Under the pieces are notes generated by a model. That model saw only the letters and a list, made by a program, of their open reading frames with translations. It did no database searches and was not told the DNA's origin. A program made the translations under genes and the position numbers. From assembly GCF_023073915.1 (NCBI RefSeq), contig NZ_JADPKK010000016.1, positions 1 through 64,000 of the forward strand: a stretch of 64,000 nt of DNA, read 5' to 3'. Positions 47,796 to 60,095 of this stretch are shown here, one piece after another. Every line of letters starts with the position of its first letter. Positions within the stretch are counted from its first letter, which is position 1. The DNA is from Bradyrhizobium sp. 149 (lineage in GTDB: Bacteria; Pseudomonadota; Alphaproteobacteria; Rhizobiales; Xanthobacteraceae).

Positions 47796-49034
47796 TCAGA
47801 GATCGAGCACCAGGCGAGCCGGATCTTCCAGGCTCTCCTTGACGCGGACCAGGAAGGTCACCGCCTCCTTGCCGTCGATGACGCGGTGATCGTAGGACAG
47901 CGCCAGATACATCATCGGGCGGACCTCGATCTTGCCGCCCACGACCATCGGCCGCTCCTGGATCTTGTGCATGCCGAGGATGCCGGACTGCGGCGCGTTC
48001 AGGATCGGGGTCGACATCAGCGAGCCGTAGATGCCGCCATTGGTGATCGTGAAGGTGCCGCCCTGCATCTCGTCGATCTTGAGCTGGCCGTCACGGGCAC
48101 GGCGGCCGAAATCGGCGATGCCCTTCTCGATGTCGGCGATCGACTTGTTGTCGCAGTCGCGCACCACGGGCACCACGAGGCCCTTGTCGGTGCCGACGGC
48201 GACGCCGATGTGGTAGTAGTTCTTGTAGATCAAATCGGTGCCGTCGATCTCGGCGTTGACGGCCGGGATGTCCTTCAGCGCCTGCACGACGGCCTTGGTG
48301 AAGAAGCCCATGAAGCCGAGCTTGCTGCCGTGCTTCTTCTCGAACGCATCCTTGTAGTGCGCGCGCAGTGCCATGACGTTGGTCATGTCGACCTCGTTGA
48401 AGGTCGTGAGCATCGCGGCGGTGTTCTGCACGTCCTTGAGGCGGCGCGCGATGGTCTGGCGCAGCCGGGTCATCTTGACGCGCTCTTCGCGGGCGGCGTC
48501 ATCGGCCGGCGACGGCGCGCGGACTTGAACGGCGGCGGCGGGCTGGTTGACCGGGGTCGGCGCGGAGGCCGCACGCTCGATCGCGGCGAGCATGTCGCCC
48601 TTGGTGACGCGGCCGTCCTTGCCGGAGCCGGGAACGGTCGAGGCGTCGATGCCGGTCTCGGCCGAGAGCTTTCGCACGGACGGGGCGAGCGGGGCGTCGG
48701 CCGGCGGAGCCTTCGACGCAGCAGGAGCAGCCGCAGCGGCGACAGGAGCGGCTGCCGCGGGCTTTGCGGGCGCAGCGGCCGGCTTGGCAGCGCCAGCGGC
48801 GCCTTCGGTAATCTGGCCGAGCAGCGCGCCGACCGCGACGGTGGCGCCATCGGCCGCGACGATCTCGCTCAGCGTGCCGGCGGAGGGCGCCGGGACTTCG
48901 ATGGTGACCTTGTCGGTCTCGAGCTCCACCAAGGGCTCGTCGACGGCGACGGGATCGCCGGCCTTCTTGAACCAGCGGCCGATGGTGGCCTCGGTGACGG
49001 ATTCGCCGAGGGTCGGCACACGAATTTCAGTCAT
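47796..49034 (-). CDS. odhB: Dihydrolipoyllysine succinyltransferase (E2 of 2-oxoglutarate dehydrogenase)
   Basis: 412 residues. One lipoyl domain ([20 protein letters not shown], Lys in TDKV), an Ala/Pro linker, a peripheral-subunit-binding domain ([20 protein letters not shown]) and the catalytic domain ending in [20 protein letters not shown] with the His and Asp of the active site. It also is known as sucB. ATG 49034. Fits between sucA and lpdA. Confidence 0.97.
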   Translation of the reverse strand: MTEIRVPTLGESVTEATIGRWFKKAGDPVAVDEPLVELETDKVTIEVPAPSAGTLSEIVAADGATVAVGALLGQITEGAAGAAKPAAAPAKPAAAAPVAAAAAPAASKAPPADAPLAPSVRKLSAETGIDASTVPGSGKDGRVTKGDMLAAIERAASAPTPVNQPAAAVQVRAPSPADDAAREERVKMTRLRQTIARRLKDVQNTAAMLTTFNEVDMTNVMALRAHYKDAFEKKHGSKLGFMGFFTKAVVQALKDIPAVNAEIDGTDLIYKNYYHIGVAVGTDKGLVVPVVRDCDNKSIADIEKGIADFGRRARDGQLKIDEMQGGTFTITNGGIYGSLMSTPILNAPQSGILGMHKIQERPMVVGGKIEVRPMMYLALSYDHRVIDGKEAVTFLVRVKESLEDPARLVLDL

Positions 49035-49216
49035 GGTCTTTTCCTTAAGGAGATCGCCAATGCGGTCGGGAATTTTCAGGTGTCATCGGCCGGCGAAAAG
49101 CAGGCCATCCAGCAAGCCGAAACGTTCGCATTCACCACGGACGCCACGGTTTGCCGGATGCCCCGCGCCAGTGCGCCGTTGCGCACGAGGCGGGGCATGA
49201 CGCAGCTCGAAAAAGT

Positions 49217-52186
49217 TCAGCTCAATGCTTCGTCCAGGAACGCCTTCAGCTGCGCCTGATGCTTCGACATCAGACCCGTGGCGGTCGCGGCGGAGGCGGC
49301 GCGGCCGACATAACGCGGACGCCGGCTCGCGCCGTTCACCTGGTTCAGCACCCATTCCAGATAGGGCTCGATGAAGTGCCAGGCCCCCATGTTGCGGGGC
49401 TCTTCCTGGCACCACACCACTTCGGCCTTCTTGAAGCGCGACAGCTCGGCCACCAGCGCCTTCAGCGGCACCGGATAGAGCTGCTCGACGCGCATCAGGT
49501 AGATGTCGTCCATGCCGCGCTTCTCGCGCTCCTCGTAGAGGTCGTAATAGACCTTGCCCGAGCAGAGCACGATGCGGCGGATCTTCTCGTCGGAAACGAG
49601 CTTGACCGCTTCGCTCGGCAGCATCTGGGCGTCATCATAGAGGATGCGGTGGAAGGTCGTTCCCTTCGCGAGCTCCTCGAGACGCGACACCGCCCGCTTG
49701 TGACGCAGCAGCGACTTCGGCGTCATCACGATCAGCGGCTTGCGGATCTCGCGATGGAGCTGGCGGCGCAGCACGTGGAAGTAGTTCGCCGGCGTGGTCG
49801 GATAGACCACCTGCATGTTGTCTTCCGCGCACATCTGCAGATAACGCTCCAGACGCGCCGAGGAGTGCTCCGGTCCCTGGCCTTCATAGCCGTGCGGCAG
49901 GAGGCAGACGAGGCCGGACATGCGCAGCCATTTGCGCTCGCCCGAGGAGATGAACTGGTCGAACACGACCTGCGCGCCGTTGGCGAAGTCGCCGAACTGC
50001 GCTTCCCACAGGGTCAACGTATTCGGCTCGGCGAGCGAGTAGCCGTATTCGAAGCCGAGCACGGCCTCTTCCGACAGCAGCGAATTGATGACCTCGTAAT
50101 GGCCCTGCTCGTGGCCGAGATGGTTGAACGGCGTGTAGCGGCTCTCGTCTTCCTGGTCGATCAGGACCGAGTGGCGCTGCGAGAAGGTGCCGCGCTCCGA
50201 ATCCTGTCCGGACAGCCGGACATGGTGGTTCTCGTTGAGCAGCGTGCAGAACGCCAGCGCCTCGCCGGTAGCCCAGTCGATGCCCGTGCCGCCGTCGATC
50301 GCCTTGGACCGGTTCTCGAGGAAGCGTTGGATGGTGCGGTGGACGCGGAAGCCGTCCGGCACCTTGGTGATCTTGCGGCCGATGTCCTTCAGCTCGGCGA
50401 TGTCGACGCCGGTGACGCCACGCCGCGCATCTTCTTCCGGATCGGCGATCTTGAAGCCGGCCCATTTGCCGTCGAGCCAGTCGGCCTTGTTGGGCTTGTA
50501 GCCGGAGCCGGCTTCGAGCTCGGCATCGAGCCGCGCGCGCCAATCGGCCTTGGCCTTGTCGACCTCGCCCTCGGTCAACACGCCTTCGCTGATGAGGCGG
50601 CGGGCGTAGAGCTCGAGCGTCGACGGATGGGCCGCGATCTTCTTGTACATCACCGGCTGGGTGAAAGCCGGCTCGTCGCCCTCGTTATGGCCATGCCTGC
50701 GGTAGCAGAACATGTCGATGACCACAGGCTTGTGAAATTTCTGCCGGAACTCGGTCGCGACCTTGGCCGCGAACACCACGGCTTCCGGATCGTCGCCGTT
50801 GACGTGGAAAATCGGCGCATCGATCATCTTCGCCACGTCGGACGGGTAAGGCGACGAACGGGAATAACGCGGATAGGTGGTGAAGCCGATCTGGTTGTTG
50901 ACGATGAAGTGCACGGAGCCGCCGGTGCGGTAGCCCTTCAGGTCCGACAGGCCGAAGCATTCCGCGACCACACCCTGGCCGGCGAACGCGGCGTCGCCGT
51001 GCATCAGGAGCGGCAGCACCGAGATGCGCATGTCCGGCGGATCGCCGTGCTGGTCCTGCTTGGCGCGGACCTTGCCGAGCACGACGGGATCGACGATCTC
51101 GAGATGCGAGGGGTTGGCGGTCAGCGACAGATGGATGCGGTTGCCGTCGAACTCCCGGTCCGAGGACGCGCCGAGGTGATATTTGACGTCGCCGGAGCCT
51201 TCGACGGCGTCAGGATTGGCCGAGCCGCCCTTGAACTCGTGGAACAGCGCGCGATGCGCCTTGCCCATCACCTGGGTCAGCACGTTGAGGCGGCCGCGAT
51301 GCGGCATGCCCAGCACGACCTCCTTCACGCCGAGATTGCCGCCGCGCTTGATGATCTGCTCGAGCGCGGGGATCAGTGACTCGGCGCCGTCCAGGCCGAA
51401 GCGCTTGGTGCCGGTGAACTTGGTGTCGCAGAATTTCTCGAAGCCTTCGGCTTCGACCAGCTTCATCAGGATGGCGCGACGGCCTTCGCGGGTGAACGAG
51501 ATTTCCTTGTCCGGCCCCTCGATCCGCTCCTGGATCCAGGCCTTCTGTGCCGCATTGGTGATGTGCATGAACTCGACGCCGAGCGTCTGGCAGTAGGTGC
51601 GCTCACAGATCGCGGTGATCTCGCGCAGGCTGCCGTATTCGAGGCCGAGCACGTGGTCGAGGAAGATCTTTCGGTCGAAATCCGCTTCGCTGAAGCCGTA
51701 GGTCCGGGGGTCGAGCTCCTCGCGGTTGCGCGGGGCTTCGATGCCGAGCGGATCGAGCTTGGCGTGGAAGTGGCCGCGCATGCGATAGGAGCGGATCAGC
51801 ATCAGCGCGCGGACGGAGTCGCGCGTGGCCTGGAGCAGGTCGGCGGAGGAGAGGCCGCCGCCCTTATCGCCACCCTTGGCCTGAGCCTTGGCGGCGATCT
51901 TGGCACCGACCGTCTTCTCGACTTCGGCCCAATTGCCGTCGAGCGCGGAGGTCAGATCGTCCTGCGGGGTCAGCGGCCAGTTGGCGCGCTCCCAGGACGG
52001 GCCTTGGGCGTTCTTGCTGATGTCACCCGGCGGGTCGTTGAGGCTCTTGAAGAATTCCTGCCACTCGGCATCGACCGAGGACGGGTCCTTCTCGTAGCGG
52101 GCGTAGATTTCGTCGATGTAGGTGGCGTTGGTGCCCTGCAAAAAGGAGGAGAGGGCAAAGGCTGCGTTCGCGTCTTGGCGAGACAT
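49217..52186 (-). CDS. sucA: 2-oxoglutarate dehydrogenase E1 component
   Basis: 989 residues, normal for the family. N-terminal segment SSFLQGTNATYIDEIYARYE, thiamine-diphosphate domain with LGMPHRGRLNVLTQVMGKAH and GDAAFAGQGVVAECFGLSDL, and a transketolase-like part with HYEVINSLLSEEAVLGFEYG. It decarboxylates 2-oxoglutarate and passes the succinyl group to OdhB. ATG 52186. Separated from sucD by about 140 bases. Confidence 0.98.
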   Translation of the reverse strand: MSRQDANAAFALSSFLQGTNATYIDEIYARYEKDPSSVDAEWQEFFKSLNDPPGDISKNAQGPSWERANWPLTPQDDLTSALDGNWAEVEKTVGAKIAAKAQAKGGDKGGGLSSADLLQATRDSVRALMLIRSYRMRGHFHAKLDPLGIEAPRNREELDPRTYGFSEADFDRKIFLDHVLGLEYGSLREITAICERTYCQTLGVEFMHITNAAQKAWIQERIEGPDKEISFTREGRRAILMKLVEAEGFEKFCDTKFTGTKRFGLDGAESLIPALEQIIKRGGNLGVKEVVLGMPHRGRLNVLTQVMGKAHRALFHEFKGGSANPDAVEGSGDVKYHLGASSDREFDGNRIHLSLTANPSHLEIVDPVVLGKVRAKQDQHGDPPDMRISVLPLLMHGDAAFAGQGVVAECFGLSDLKGYRTGGSVHFIVNNQIGFTTYPRYSRSSPYPSDVAKMIDAPIFHVNGDDPEAVVFAAKVATEFRQKFHKPVVIDMFCYRRHGHNEGDEPAFTQPVMYKKIAAHPSTLELYARRLISEGVLTEGEVDKAKADWRARLDAELEAGSGYKPNKADWLDGKWAGFKIADPEEDARRGVTGVDIAELKDIGRKITKVPDGFRVHRTIQRFLENRSKAIDGGTGIDWATGEALAFCTLLNENHHVRLSGQDSERGTFSQRHSVLIDQEDESRYTPFNHLGHEQGHYEVINSLLSEEAVLGFEYGYSLAEPNTLTLWEAQFGDFANGAQVVFDQFISSGERKWLRMSGLVCLLPHGYEGQGPEHSSARLERYLQMCAEDNMQVVYPTTPANYFHVLRRQLHREIRKPLIVMTPKSLLRHKRAVSRLEELAKGTTFHRILYDDAQMLPSEAVKLVSDEKIRRIVLCSGKVYYDLYEEREKRGMDDIYLMRVEQLYPVPLKALVAELSRFKKAEVVWCQEEPRNMGAWHFIEPYLEWVLNQVNGASRRPRYVGRAASAATATGLMSKHQAQLKAFLDEALS

Positions 52187-52323
52187 ACTTGAGTTCCTGG
52201 CGATTTCGGTTCGCGCATAACAAACGGCGCTGGCGCTGGGCTCCCCGGCAGGGGACCAGCGCGACAGGCACCATTTATCCTATTTGCTGCGAAACTTCGC
52301 CCGGAAAATTGCCAAGGACTGAA

Positions 52324-53208
52324 TTAGCCCTTCAACTTTTCGGCAAGCGTGTGACCGAGGCGGGCGGGAGACGGCGACACTGTAATTCCTGCCGATTTCA
52401 TCGCGTCGGTCTTCGAACCGGCGTCGCCCTTGCCGCCCGAAATGATCGCGCCGGCATGGCCCATGCGGCGGCCGGGAGGGGCGGTCACACCGGCGATGAA
52501 ACCGACCATCGGCTTCTTGCGGCCGCGCTTGGCCTCGTCCTTGAGGAACTGGGCGGCGTCCTCCTCGGCGGAACCGCCGATCTCGCCGATCATGATGATC
52601 GACTCGGTCTTGGGATCGCCAAGCAGCATTTCCAGCACGTCGATGAACTCGGTTCCCTTGACCGGGTCGCCGCCGATGCCGACCGCCGTGGTCTGGCCGA
52701 GGCCTTCCTGAGAGGTCTGGAACACGGCTTCGTAGGTCAGGGTGCCGGAGCGGGAGACGATGCCGACGCTGCCGGTCTTGAAGATGTTGGCCGGCATGAT
52801 GCCGATCTTGCACTCGCCAGCGGTCATGACGCCCGGGCAGTTCGGCCCGATCAGGCGCGACTTGGAGCCGGCCAGCGAGCGCTTCACCCGCACCATGTCG
52901 ATGACCGGGATACCTTCGGTGATGCAGACGATCAGCGGGACCTCGGCATCGATGGCTTCGCAGATCGCGTCCGCCGCGCCCGGCGGCGGCACGTAGATCA
53001 CCGACGCATCGGCACCGGTCTTCTCGCGCGCCTCGCGCACGGTGTCGAACACCGGCAGGCCCAGATGCGTCGCACCGCCTTTGCCCGGCGAGGTGCCGCC
53101 GACCATCTTGGTGCCGTAGGCAATCGCGGCCTCCGAATGGAAGGTGCCGTTCTTGCCGGTAAAGCCCTGGCAGATGACCTTGGTGTTCTTGTCGATCAGG
53201 ATGGACAT
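52324..53208 (-). CDS. sucD: Succinyl-CoA synthetase alpha subunit
   Basis: 294 residues. [20 protein letters not shown] at the start, CoA-binding [20 protein letters not shown], and the phosphohistidine region [20 protein letters not shown]. Together with SucC it makes ATP (or GTP) from succinyl-CoA. The gene is separated from sucC by a DUF1579-like gene. Confidence 0.98.
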   Translation of the reverse strand: MSILIDKNTKVICQGFTGKNGTFHSEAAIAYGTKMVGGTSPGKGGATHLGLPVFDTVREAREKTGADASVIYVPPPGAADAICEAIDAEVPLIVCITEGIPVIDMVRVKRSLAGSKSRLIGPNCPGVMTAGECKIGIMPANIFKTGSVGIVSRSGTLTYEAVFQTSQEGLGQTTAVGIGGDPVKGTEFIDVLEMLLGDPKTESIIMIGEIGGSAEEDAAQFLKDEAKRGRKKPMVGFIAGVTAPPGRRMGHAGAIISGGKGDAGSKTDAMKSAGITVSPSPARLGHTLAEKLKG

Positions 53209-53242
53209 GAGGTCTGCTTTCGCGAAACTAACGAGTGAGAGG

Positions 53243-53722
53243 TCAGTGGATGCGGCGGTAGACGCCGGTGAGCACGTCGGCCCAGCCTTCCGCGTCCGGC
53301 GAGAACTGGATCTTCAACGAGTACGAATCGTCGTCGATGATTTCGTAGACGTGGCGCGCATTGCCGCGGAGCGAGCCGCGCACCAGCGTCAGGGTCTTGC
53401 CGACCCACCCGCCGGAGGCGGGCGAGGGCGGCGTGTAGCCGAGCGAGTCGTACCAGAATAATTTATAGGTCCGGTCTTCGCGGTCGAAGGTGAAGATGCC
53501 GTGGGTGGCGAAGCTCTGCCTGCCGTCGCGGGTCTGGACCGAGTCCTGGATCAGATAGAAGCCGTTGAGATCCATGTGGGCCACGACGTGAGAGGTCGCA
53601 GTGCCGCCCTCCGTCCAGCGCGACGGAAAGACCACCTCTTCGCCATTCCATTCACCGGCGAACGCGGCAAGACGCGCGTGCTCCGGCAACGGGGATAATG
53701 CAGCGAGATGGTCCTGGGTCAT
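53243..53722 (-). CDS. DUF1579-like protein between sucC and sucD
   Basis: 159 residues, no signal peptide. [20 protein letters not shown] at the start, then [40 protein letters not shown] and a beta-rich remainder, as in DUF1579 (lipocalin-like barrel proteins of unknown function). It begins four bases after the sucC stop and ends 34 bases before sucD, so all three are surely cotranscribed. Its placement splits the usual sucCD pair. Confidence 0.82.
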   Translation of the reverse strand: MTQDHLAALSPLPEHARLAAFAGEWNGEEVVFPSRWTEGGTATSHVVAHMDLNGFYLIQDSVQTRDGRQSFATHGIFTFDREDRTYKLFWYDSLGYTPPSPASGGWVGKTLTLVRGSLRGNARHVYEIIDDDSYSLKIQFSPDAEGWADVLTGVYRRIH

Positions 53723-53726
53723 GGCC

Positions 53727-54923
<1,197 letters not shown>

Positions 54924-55081
54924 ATGGTCGCTCCCTGAACCCGCGGGCGGTGACCTCGTAGGCCCACCTCAGTCTTGTGGCTGGCATACCATATACCACA
55001 GGAACTGCAACCCGGATTCTTTGACATCGATCTCTGGACTGCCGATCCGGAACCCGCCCGACGCGAGGCCCGGAAATGAAA

Positions 55082-55112
55082 CCGCCGAAGACCGGTTTTC
55101 GATCTTCGGCGG
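55082..55112 (-). terminator. Terminator-like hairpin after mdh
   Basis: On the minus strand CCGCCGAAGA pairs with TCTTCGGCGG, followed by TTTCATTT. It begins 12 bases after the mdh stop and may partly uncouple sucC from mdh. Confidence 0.75.
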
Positions 55113-55124
55113 GGATTATTGAGT

Positions 55125-56327
<1,203 letters not shown>

Positions 56328-56345
56328 AGCGCTGGCAAATAGGAC

Positions 56346-57530
56346 TTAAGTCTCCACCAAGCCCTTGGTCGAGCCGCTGGCGGTGGAATCCTTGTGGCCG
56401 TGGGGCAGCGCCAGATAGGATTCCGAGCTCATTTCAATCAGGCGCGAGGCGGTGCGCTTGAACTCGTTGGCCTCGTTGCCCTCGTTGGCAAGATAGAGCG
56501 AGATCGGGTTTGCATCGGCCGAGGCCATCAGCTTCACGGCATTGTCATACAGCGTGTCGATCAGCGTGATGAAACGTTTGGCGGCGTTGCGCTGAGAGAT
56601 GTCCATCACTGGAATATGGTCGACCAGGATGGTGTGATAGTCGTGCGCCAGCCTGAGATAGTCGGATGCGCCGAGCGGCTTCTCGCAGAGATCGGCGAAC
56701 GCGAAGCGCGCCACGCCGTGCGCCGAGCACGGCACGTGCAGGATGCGGCCCTTGATCGAAATATCGCGCGACTTGCATTTGGCGCTGCCTGACATCTTCG
56801 ACCAGGCGCGATCGAGCGCGGTGTCCGCTTCGGCGTCCGCCGGCGTCAGCCACATCGGCACGCCCTGAAGTTTTTCCAACCGGAAGTCGGTGCGCGCGTC
56901 GAGCCGCAGCACGTCCATGTGGTCGGTGATCTGCTTGATGAAGGGCAGGAACAGCGAACGGTTCAGACCACCCTTGTAGAGGTCGTCAGGCGCGACGTTG
57001 GAGGTCGCGACCACCACGGTGCCGAGCTCCAGCAGCTTTGCGAACAGACGGCCGAGGATCATCGCGTCCGCGATGTCGGTGACGTGGAATTCATCGAAAC
57101 AGAGCAGCCAGCTCTCCTCGAAGATCGCATGCGCGGTCAGCGCGATGACGTCGCCATCGGCGATCTCGCCGCGCGCAATGCCCTGGCGATAGTCGTAGAT
57201 GCGCTCGTGCACATCGGCCATGAATTCGTGGAAATGCGCCCGCCGCTTGTGCTCGACGGTGCTGTGCTGGAAGAACAGATCCATCAGCATGGTCTTGCCG
57301 CGGCCGACCTCGCCATGCACGTAGAGCCCGTGCGGCGCCTCGTCCTTGTCGCTGCTGAACAGACGGCTGAGCAGCCCCTGCTTGCGCTGCGGCTTGTAGT
57401 CGGCGAGCCGCTGGTCGAGCGCCGCATAGGCTTCGGCGATTTCGGCCTGCGCAGCGTCGGGCTCGATCGCGCCGGACGCGATCTGGGCCTGATAGGCGTC
57501 GCGGAATGAGGAACTGGGGGTCGAGAGCAT
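56346..57530 (-). CDS. zapE: Cell division ATPase ZapE (AFG1 family)
   Basis: 394 residues. Walker A GEVGRGKTMLMDLFF, Walker B LLCFDEFHVTDIADAMILG, sensor GTVVVATSNVAPDDLYKGGL, and C-terminal ARFAFADLCEKPLGASDYL. The family associates with FtsZ at the constricting ring and, as AFG1, with protein quality control. ATG 57530, normal length. It is upstream of mdh on the same strand, as in many alphaproteobacteria. Confidence 0.95.
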   Translation of the reverse strand: MLSTPSSSFRDAYQAQIASGAIEPDAAQAEIAEAYAALDQRLADYKPQRKQGLLSRLFSSDKDEAPHGLYVHGEVGRGKTMLMDLFFQHSTVEHKRRAHFHEFMADVHERIYDYRQGIARGEIADGDVIALTAHAIFEESWLLCFDEFHVTDIADAMILGRLFAKLLELGTVVVATSNVAPDDLYKGGLNRSLFLPFIKQITDHMDVLRLDARTDFRLEKLQGVPMWLTPADAEADTALDRAWSKMSGSAKCKSRDISIKGRILHVPCSAHGVARFAFADLCEKPLGASDYLRLAHDYHTILVDHIPVMDISQRNAAKRFITLIDTLYDNAVKLMASADANPISLYLANEGNEANEFKRTASRLIEMSSESYLALPHGHKDSTASGSTKGLVET

Positions 57531-57667
57531 GGCCCTTTACCGCCAGAGACGGGCGGAAATTGCAATGGCATATTGGCGCAAGGGGCGTATGCGCTTACCC
57601 TTGTCCCCGTCGGTGCGCGCAGATGATTGATATATCAGAGAGTTAAGCGGCTCTTTGAGGTTCTGAC

Positions 57668-57922
57668 ATGGCTCTTAGTATCGAGGACCCCGAGACCGAG
57701 CATCTCGCGTGGAGACTGGCGCAACTCACCGGCGAGACCGTTGTGGTCGCGACGAAGCGAGCTATCGAGGAGCGGCTTAGCCGGATCGACAATCAGCATC
57801 GCAAGACTACTCTCTTGGACGATATGGCCGCGATCCGCCGACGCTGGAGCGAGTTGCCTGTGCTAGCCGAGCAAACGCCAGACGAAATCGTTGTCTATGA
57901 CAAACACGGATTGCCATTCTGA
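57668..57922 (+). CDS. VapB-family antitoxin without an adjacent toxin
   Basis: 84 residues, ATG 57668 with GAGG seven bases upstream. MALSIEDPETEHLAWRLAQL followed by TGETVVVATKRAIEERLSRI is the DNA-binding N-terminus of the PSK/Rv0623-like VapB family; the C-terminal tail ends DEIVVYDKHGLPF, the toxin-binding type end. VapB normally pairs with a PIN-domain VapC downstream, but only about 50 bases separate this stop from thpR on the other strand, and no PIN sequence is seen. An orphan or relic of a toxin-antitoxin pair. Confidence 0.82.
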   Translation: MALSIEDPETEHLAWRLAQLTGETVVVATKRAIEERLSRIDNQHRKTTLLDDMAAIRRRWSELPVLAEQTPDEIVVYDKHGLPF

Positions 57923-57970
57923 CGCGATAGACGCCACCCGCCATATGGCTCGCGTTCTTCCGAGCCAAGC

Positions 57971-58507
57971 TCACTCACACAGCTCGTAGGCGTCTTCGAC
58001 CACATACGGGCCGCCGCCGGTTGAGGCGCGGGACGAGAACAGCACGAAACGTTCGGCCGTGAACGCCTTGCTGGGAAAATAGCCGCGCAGCGAGAGATAA
58101 TCGGCGACGTCACGGTCGGTGGCGTCGTGCAGCCGAGCCAGCGTGACATGCGGGATGAACTTGCGGCCTTCAGGGTCGAGGCCGATCCGCTGCATCAGGC
58201 GCTCGAGCTCGGCCTGCAATTCCATCAGCGGCTTGCTCGGCACGATGGTCGCGACCACCGCACGCGGCTTGCGCCCGCCAAAACTGGTGAGGCCCTGCAC
58301 CTTCACCTCGAACGGCTTGCGATCGACGCGAAACAGCATCGAGGCGATTTCGTTGGCGGACATGCCGTCGATATTGCCGATGAAACGCAGGGTGACGTGG
58401 TAATTTTCGGGATCGATCCAGCGGGCGCCGGGAAGGCCGCCCCGCAAATTGGAAAGCGACTGGCCGATCTCGGCCGGAATTTCCAGACCAGTGAACAAAC
58501 GCGGCAT
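57971..58507 (-). CDS. thpR: RNA 2',3'-cyclic phosphodiesterase (2H phosphoesterase)
   Basis: 178 residues from ATG 58507 (PRLFTGLEIPAEIGQSL). It has the two H-x-T motifs of the 2H family: ENYHVTLRFIGNI and FIPHVTLARLHDA. Also known from older work as the 2'-5' RNA ligase LigT. In vitro it hydrolyses 2',3'-cyclic phosphates. The physiological role in bacteria is unclear. Confidence 0.93.
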   Translation of the reverse strand: MPRLFTGLEIPAEIGQSLSNLRGGLPGARWIDPENYHVTLRFIGNIDGMSANEIASMLFRVDRKPFEVKVQGLTSFGGRKPRAVVATIVPSKPLMELQAELERLMQRIGLDPEGRKFIPHVTLARLHDATDRDVADYLSLRGYFPSKAFTAERFVLFSSRASTGGGPYVVEDAYELCE

Positions 58508-58681
58508 CGTTTCGCACTCCCGATGCTTGGGCATGATCCCGGGGAAAGACCATATCCAAATTTTAGAGCCGGCGACGAATCACCGGTACCCTAATTCCTA
58601 TCGCAGTTGTGTGACCCTGCGAAGCATCGCGCGCCTCACCCCGGTAAAACCCTGGGAATTGCGGTCGGCGCTGCCTGCTTT

Positions 58682-59317
58682 TCAACGCCGTTGCTCGCTT
58701 ATCGTGCCAAGGAATGCCTCAACCGTGGGCAAGATATTCTTGACGATGATGTCGACGCCGGGCGCGGTCGGATGAATGCCGTCAGCCTGGTTGAGCTTGG
58801 CGTCGGCCGCGACACCCTCAAGGAAAAACGGATAGAGCGGTACGTCGAGTTTTTTCGCCAGATCCGGATAAATCGAATTGAAGCGCGCGGCGTAATCCGC
58901 GCCGTAATTCGGCGGCGCCAGCATGCCGCACAGCATCACCGCGATCTTGCGCGCCTTGAGGCGCTGGACGATCTCGGTCAGCGCAGTGCGCGTCAGGTCG
59001 GGATTGATGCCGCGCAGCGCGTCGTTGGCGCCGAGCTCGATGATCACACCGTCGGTTCCGTCAGGGACCGACCAGTCGAGCCGGTCACGGCCACCCGAGG
59101 AGGTGTCGCCGGACACCCCGGCATTGGTCATGGCGACCTCTATGCCTTTGTCCTGCAAAGCTTTTTGAAGCTTTATGGGGAACGCTTCCTGGGCCGGGAG
59201 GCCAAGACCGGCGCTTAGGGAATCGCCGAGAACGACAAGCCTGACCGGTTTTGTCGCTTGCGCCCATGCCGGATTTGCGACCGTCATCAAAGCGAACATC
59301 AACACGGCTATGTGCAT
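58682..59317 (-). CDS. tesA: Arylesterase / acyl-CoA thioesterase I-like SGNH hydrolase
   Basis: About 211 residues with a signal peptide (HIAVLMFALMTVANPAWAQA). SGNH blocks: VVLGDSLSAGLGLPAQEAFP (Ser), NAGVSGDTSSGG (Gly), IIELGANDALRG (Asn), and QADGIHPTAPGV (Asp-His). Family enzymes hydrolyse esters and thioesters in the periplasm. The start is uncertain: in-frame ATGs at 59317, 59374 and 59386. It is divergent from ybbA-ybbP, the same arrangement as in E. coli. Confidence 0.92.
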   Translation of the reverse strand: MHIAVLMFALMTVANPAWAQATKPVRLVVLGDSLSAGLGLPAQEAFPIKLQKALQDKGIEVAMTNAGVSGDTSSGGRDRLDWSVPDGTDGVIIELGANDALRGINPDLTRTALTEIVQRLKARKIAVMLCGMLAPPNYGADYAARFNSIYPDLAKKLDVPLYPFFLEGVAADAKLNQADGIHPTAPGVDIIVKNILPTVEAFLGTISEQRR

Positions 59318-59372
59318 GAACAATCCGTAACGCCTCTCGACCGCGCGTGCGGAGTTGCCATATGACCGGACC

Positions 59373-60095
59373 ATGGACACTCGCATCTCTTCCTCTTCGC
59401 TCGCCGACAGCTCGGCGGATACCATCGCCATCTCCAACGTCAATCTGTCATTGGGTACGGGCGCGGCACGCGTTCACATTCTCAAGGATATCAGCTTGCG
59501 CGTCGGCCGGAGCGAGACGATTGGCCTGATCGGCCCGTCAGGCTCGGGCAAATCCACGCTGCTGATGGTGATGGCGGGGCTGGAGCGTCCTGATAGCGGA
59601 GAGGTGGTGGTCAGCGGCACGCCTTTCAATGCCCTCGACGAGGACGCGCTGGCCCGCTTCCGCGGCCGCCAGGTCGGCATCGTCTTCCAGTCCTTCCATT
59701 TGATTCCGACCATGACGGCGCTGGAGAACGTCGCCGTGCCGCTCGAGCTCGCCGGCAATCCCGACGCCGCCAAGCGCGCGGCGCAGGAACTGCAGTCGGT
59801 CGGGCTCGGCGACCGTCTGCATCATTATCCGACGCAGCTGTCCGGCGGCGAGCAGCAGCGCGTCGCGCTCGCCCGCGCGCTGGCGCCCGATCCCGCGATC
59901 CTCGTTGCCGACGAGCCGACCGGCAATCTCGACGAAGCCACGGGACAACAGATCGTCGACCTCCTGTTCAGCAAGCATGCCGAGCGCGGCATGACGCTGG
60001 TGCTGGTCACGCACGATTCCTCGCTGGCGCATCGCTGCGATCGCGTGATCCGCCTGCGCTCCGGGCGCATCGACACGCAGTCGACGCCGGCATGA
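59373..60095 (+). CDS. ybbA: ABC transporter ATP-binding protein, YbbA-like
   Basis: 240 residues from ATG 59373. Walker [21 protein letters not shown]-loop [20 protein letters not shown], signature [16 protein letters not shown], Walker [17 protein letters not shown], switch His in [12 protein letters not shown]. It belongs to the LolD/MacB-type group that powers mechanotransmission rather than transport. It overlaps the permease gene by four bases (ATGA). An alternative start is TTG 59355. Confidence 0.93.
   Translation: MDTRISSSSLADSSADTIAISNVNLSLGTGAARVHILKDISLRVGRSETIGLIGPSGSGKSTLLMVMAGLERPDSGEVVVSGTPFNALDEDALARFRGRQVGIVFQSFHLIPTMTALENVAVPLELAGNPDAAKRAAQELQSVGLGDRLHHYPTQLSGGEQQRVALARALAPDPAILVADEPTGNLDEATGQQIVDLLFSKHAERGMTLVLVTHDSSLAHRCDRVIRLRSGRIDTQSTPA

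Noticed and set aside
49151..51379. 742-codon open frame on the plus strand opposite sucA
   Set aside because: Antisense shadow of sucA, with repetitive low-information composition and no ribosome site.
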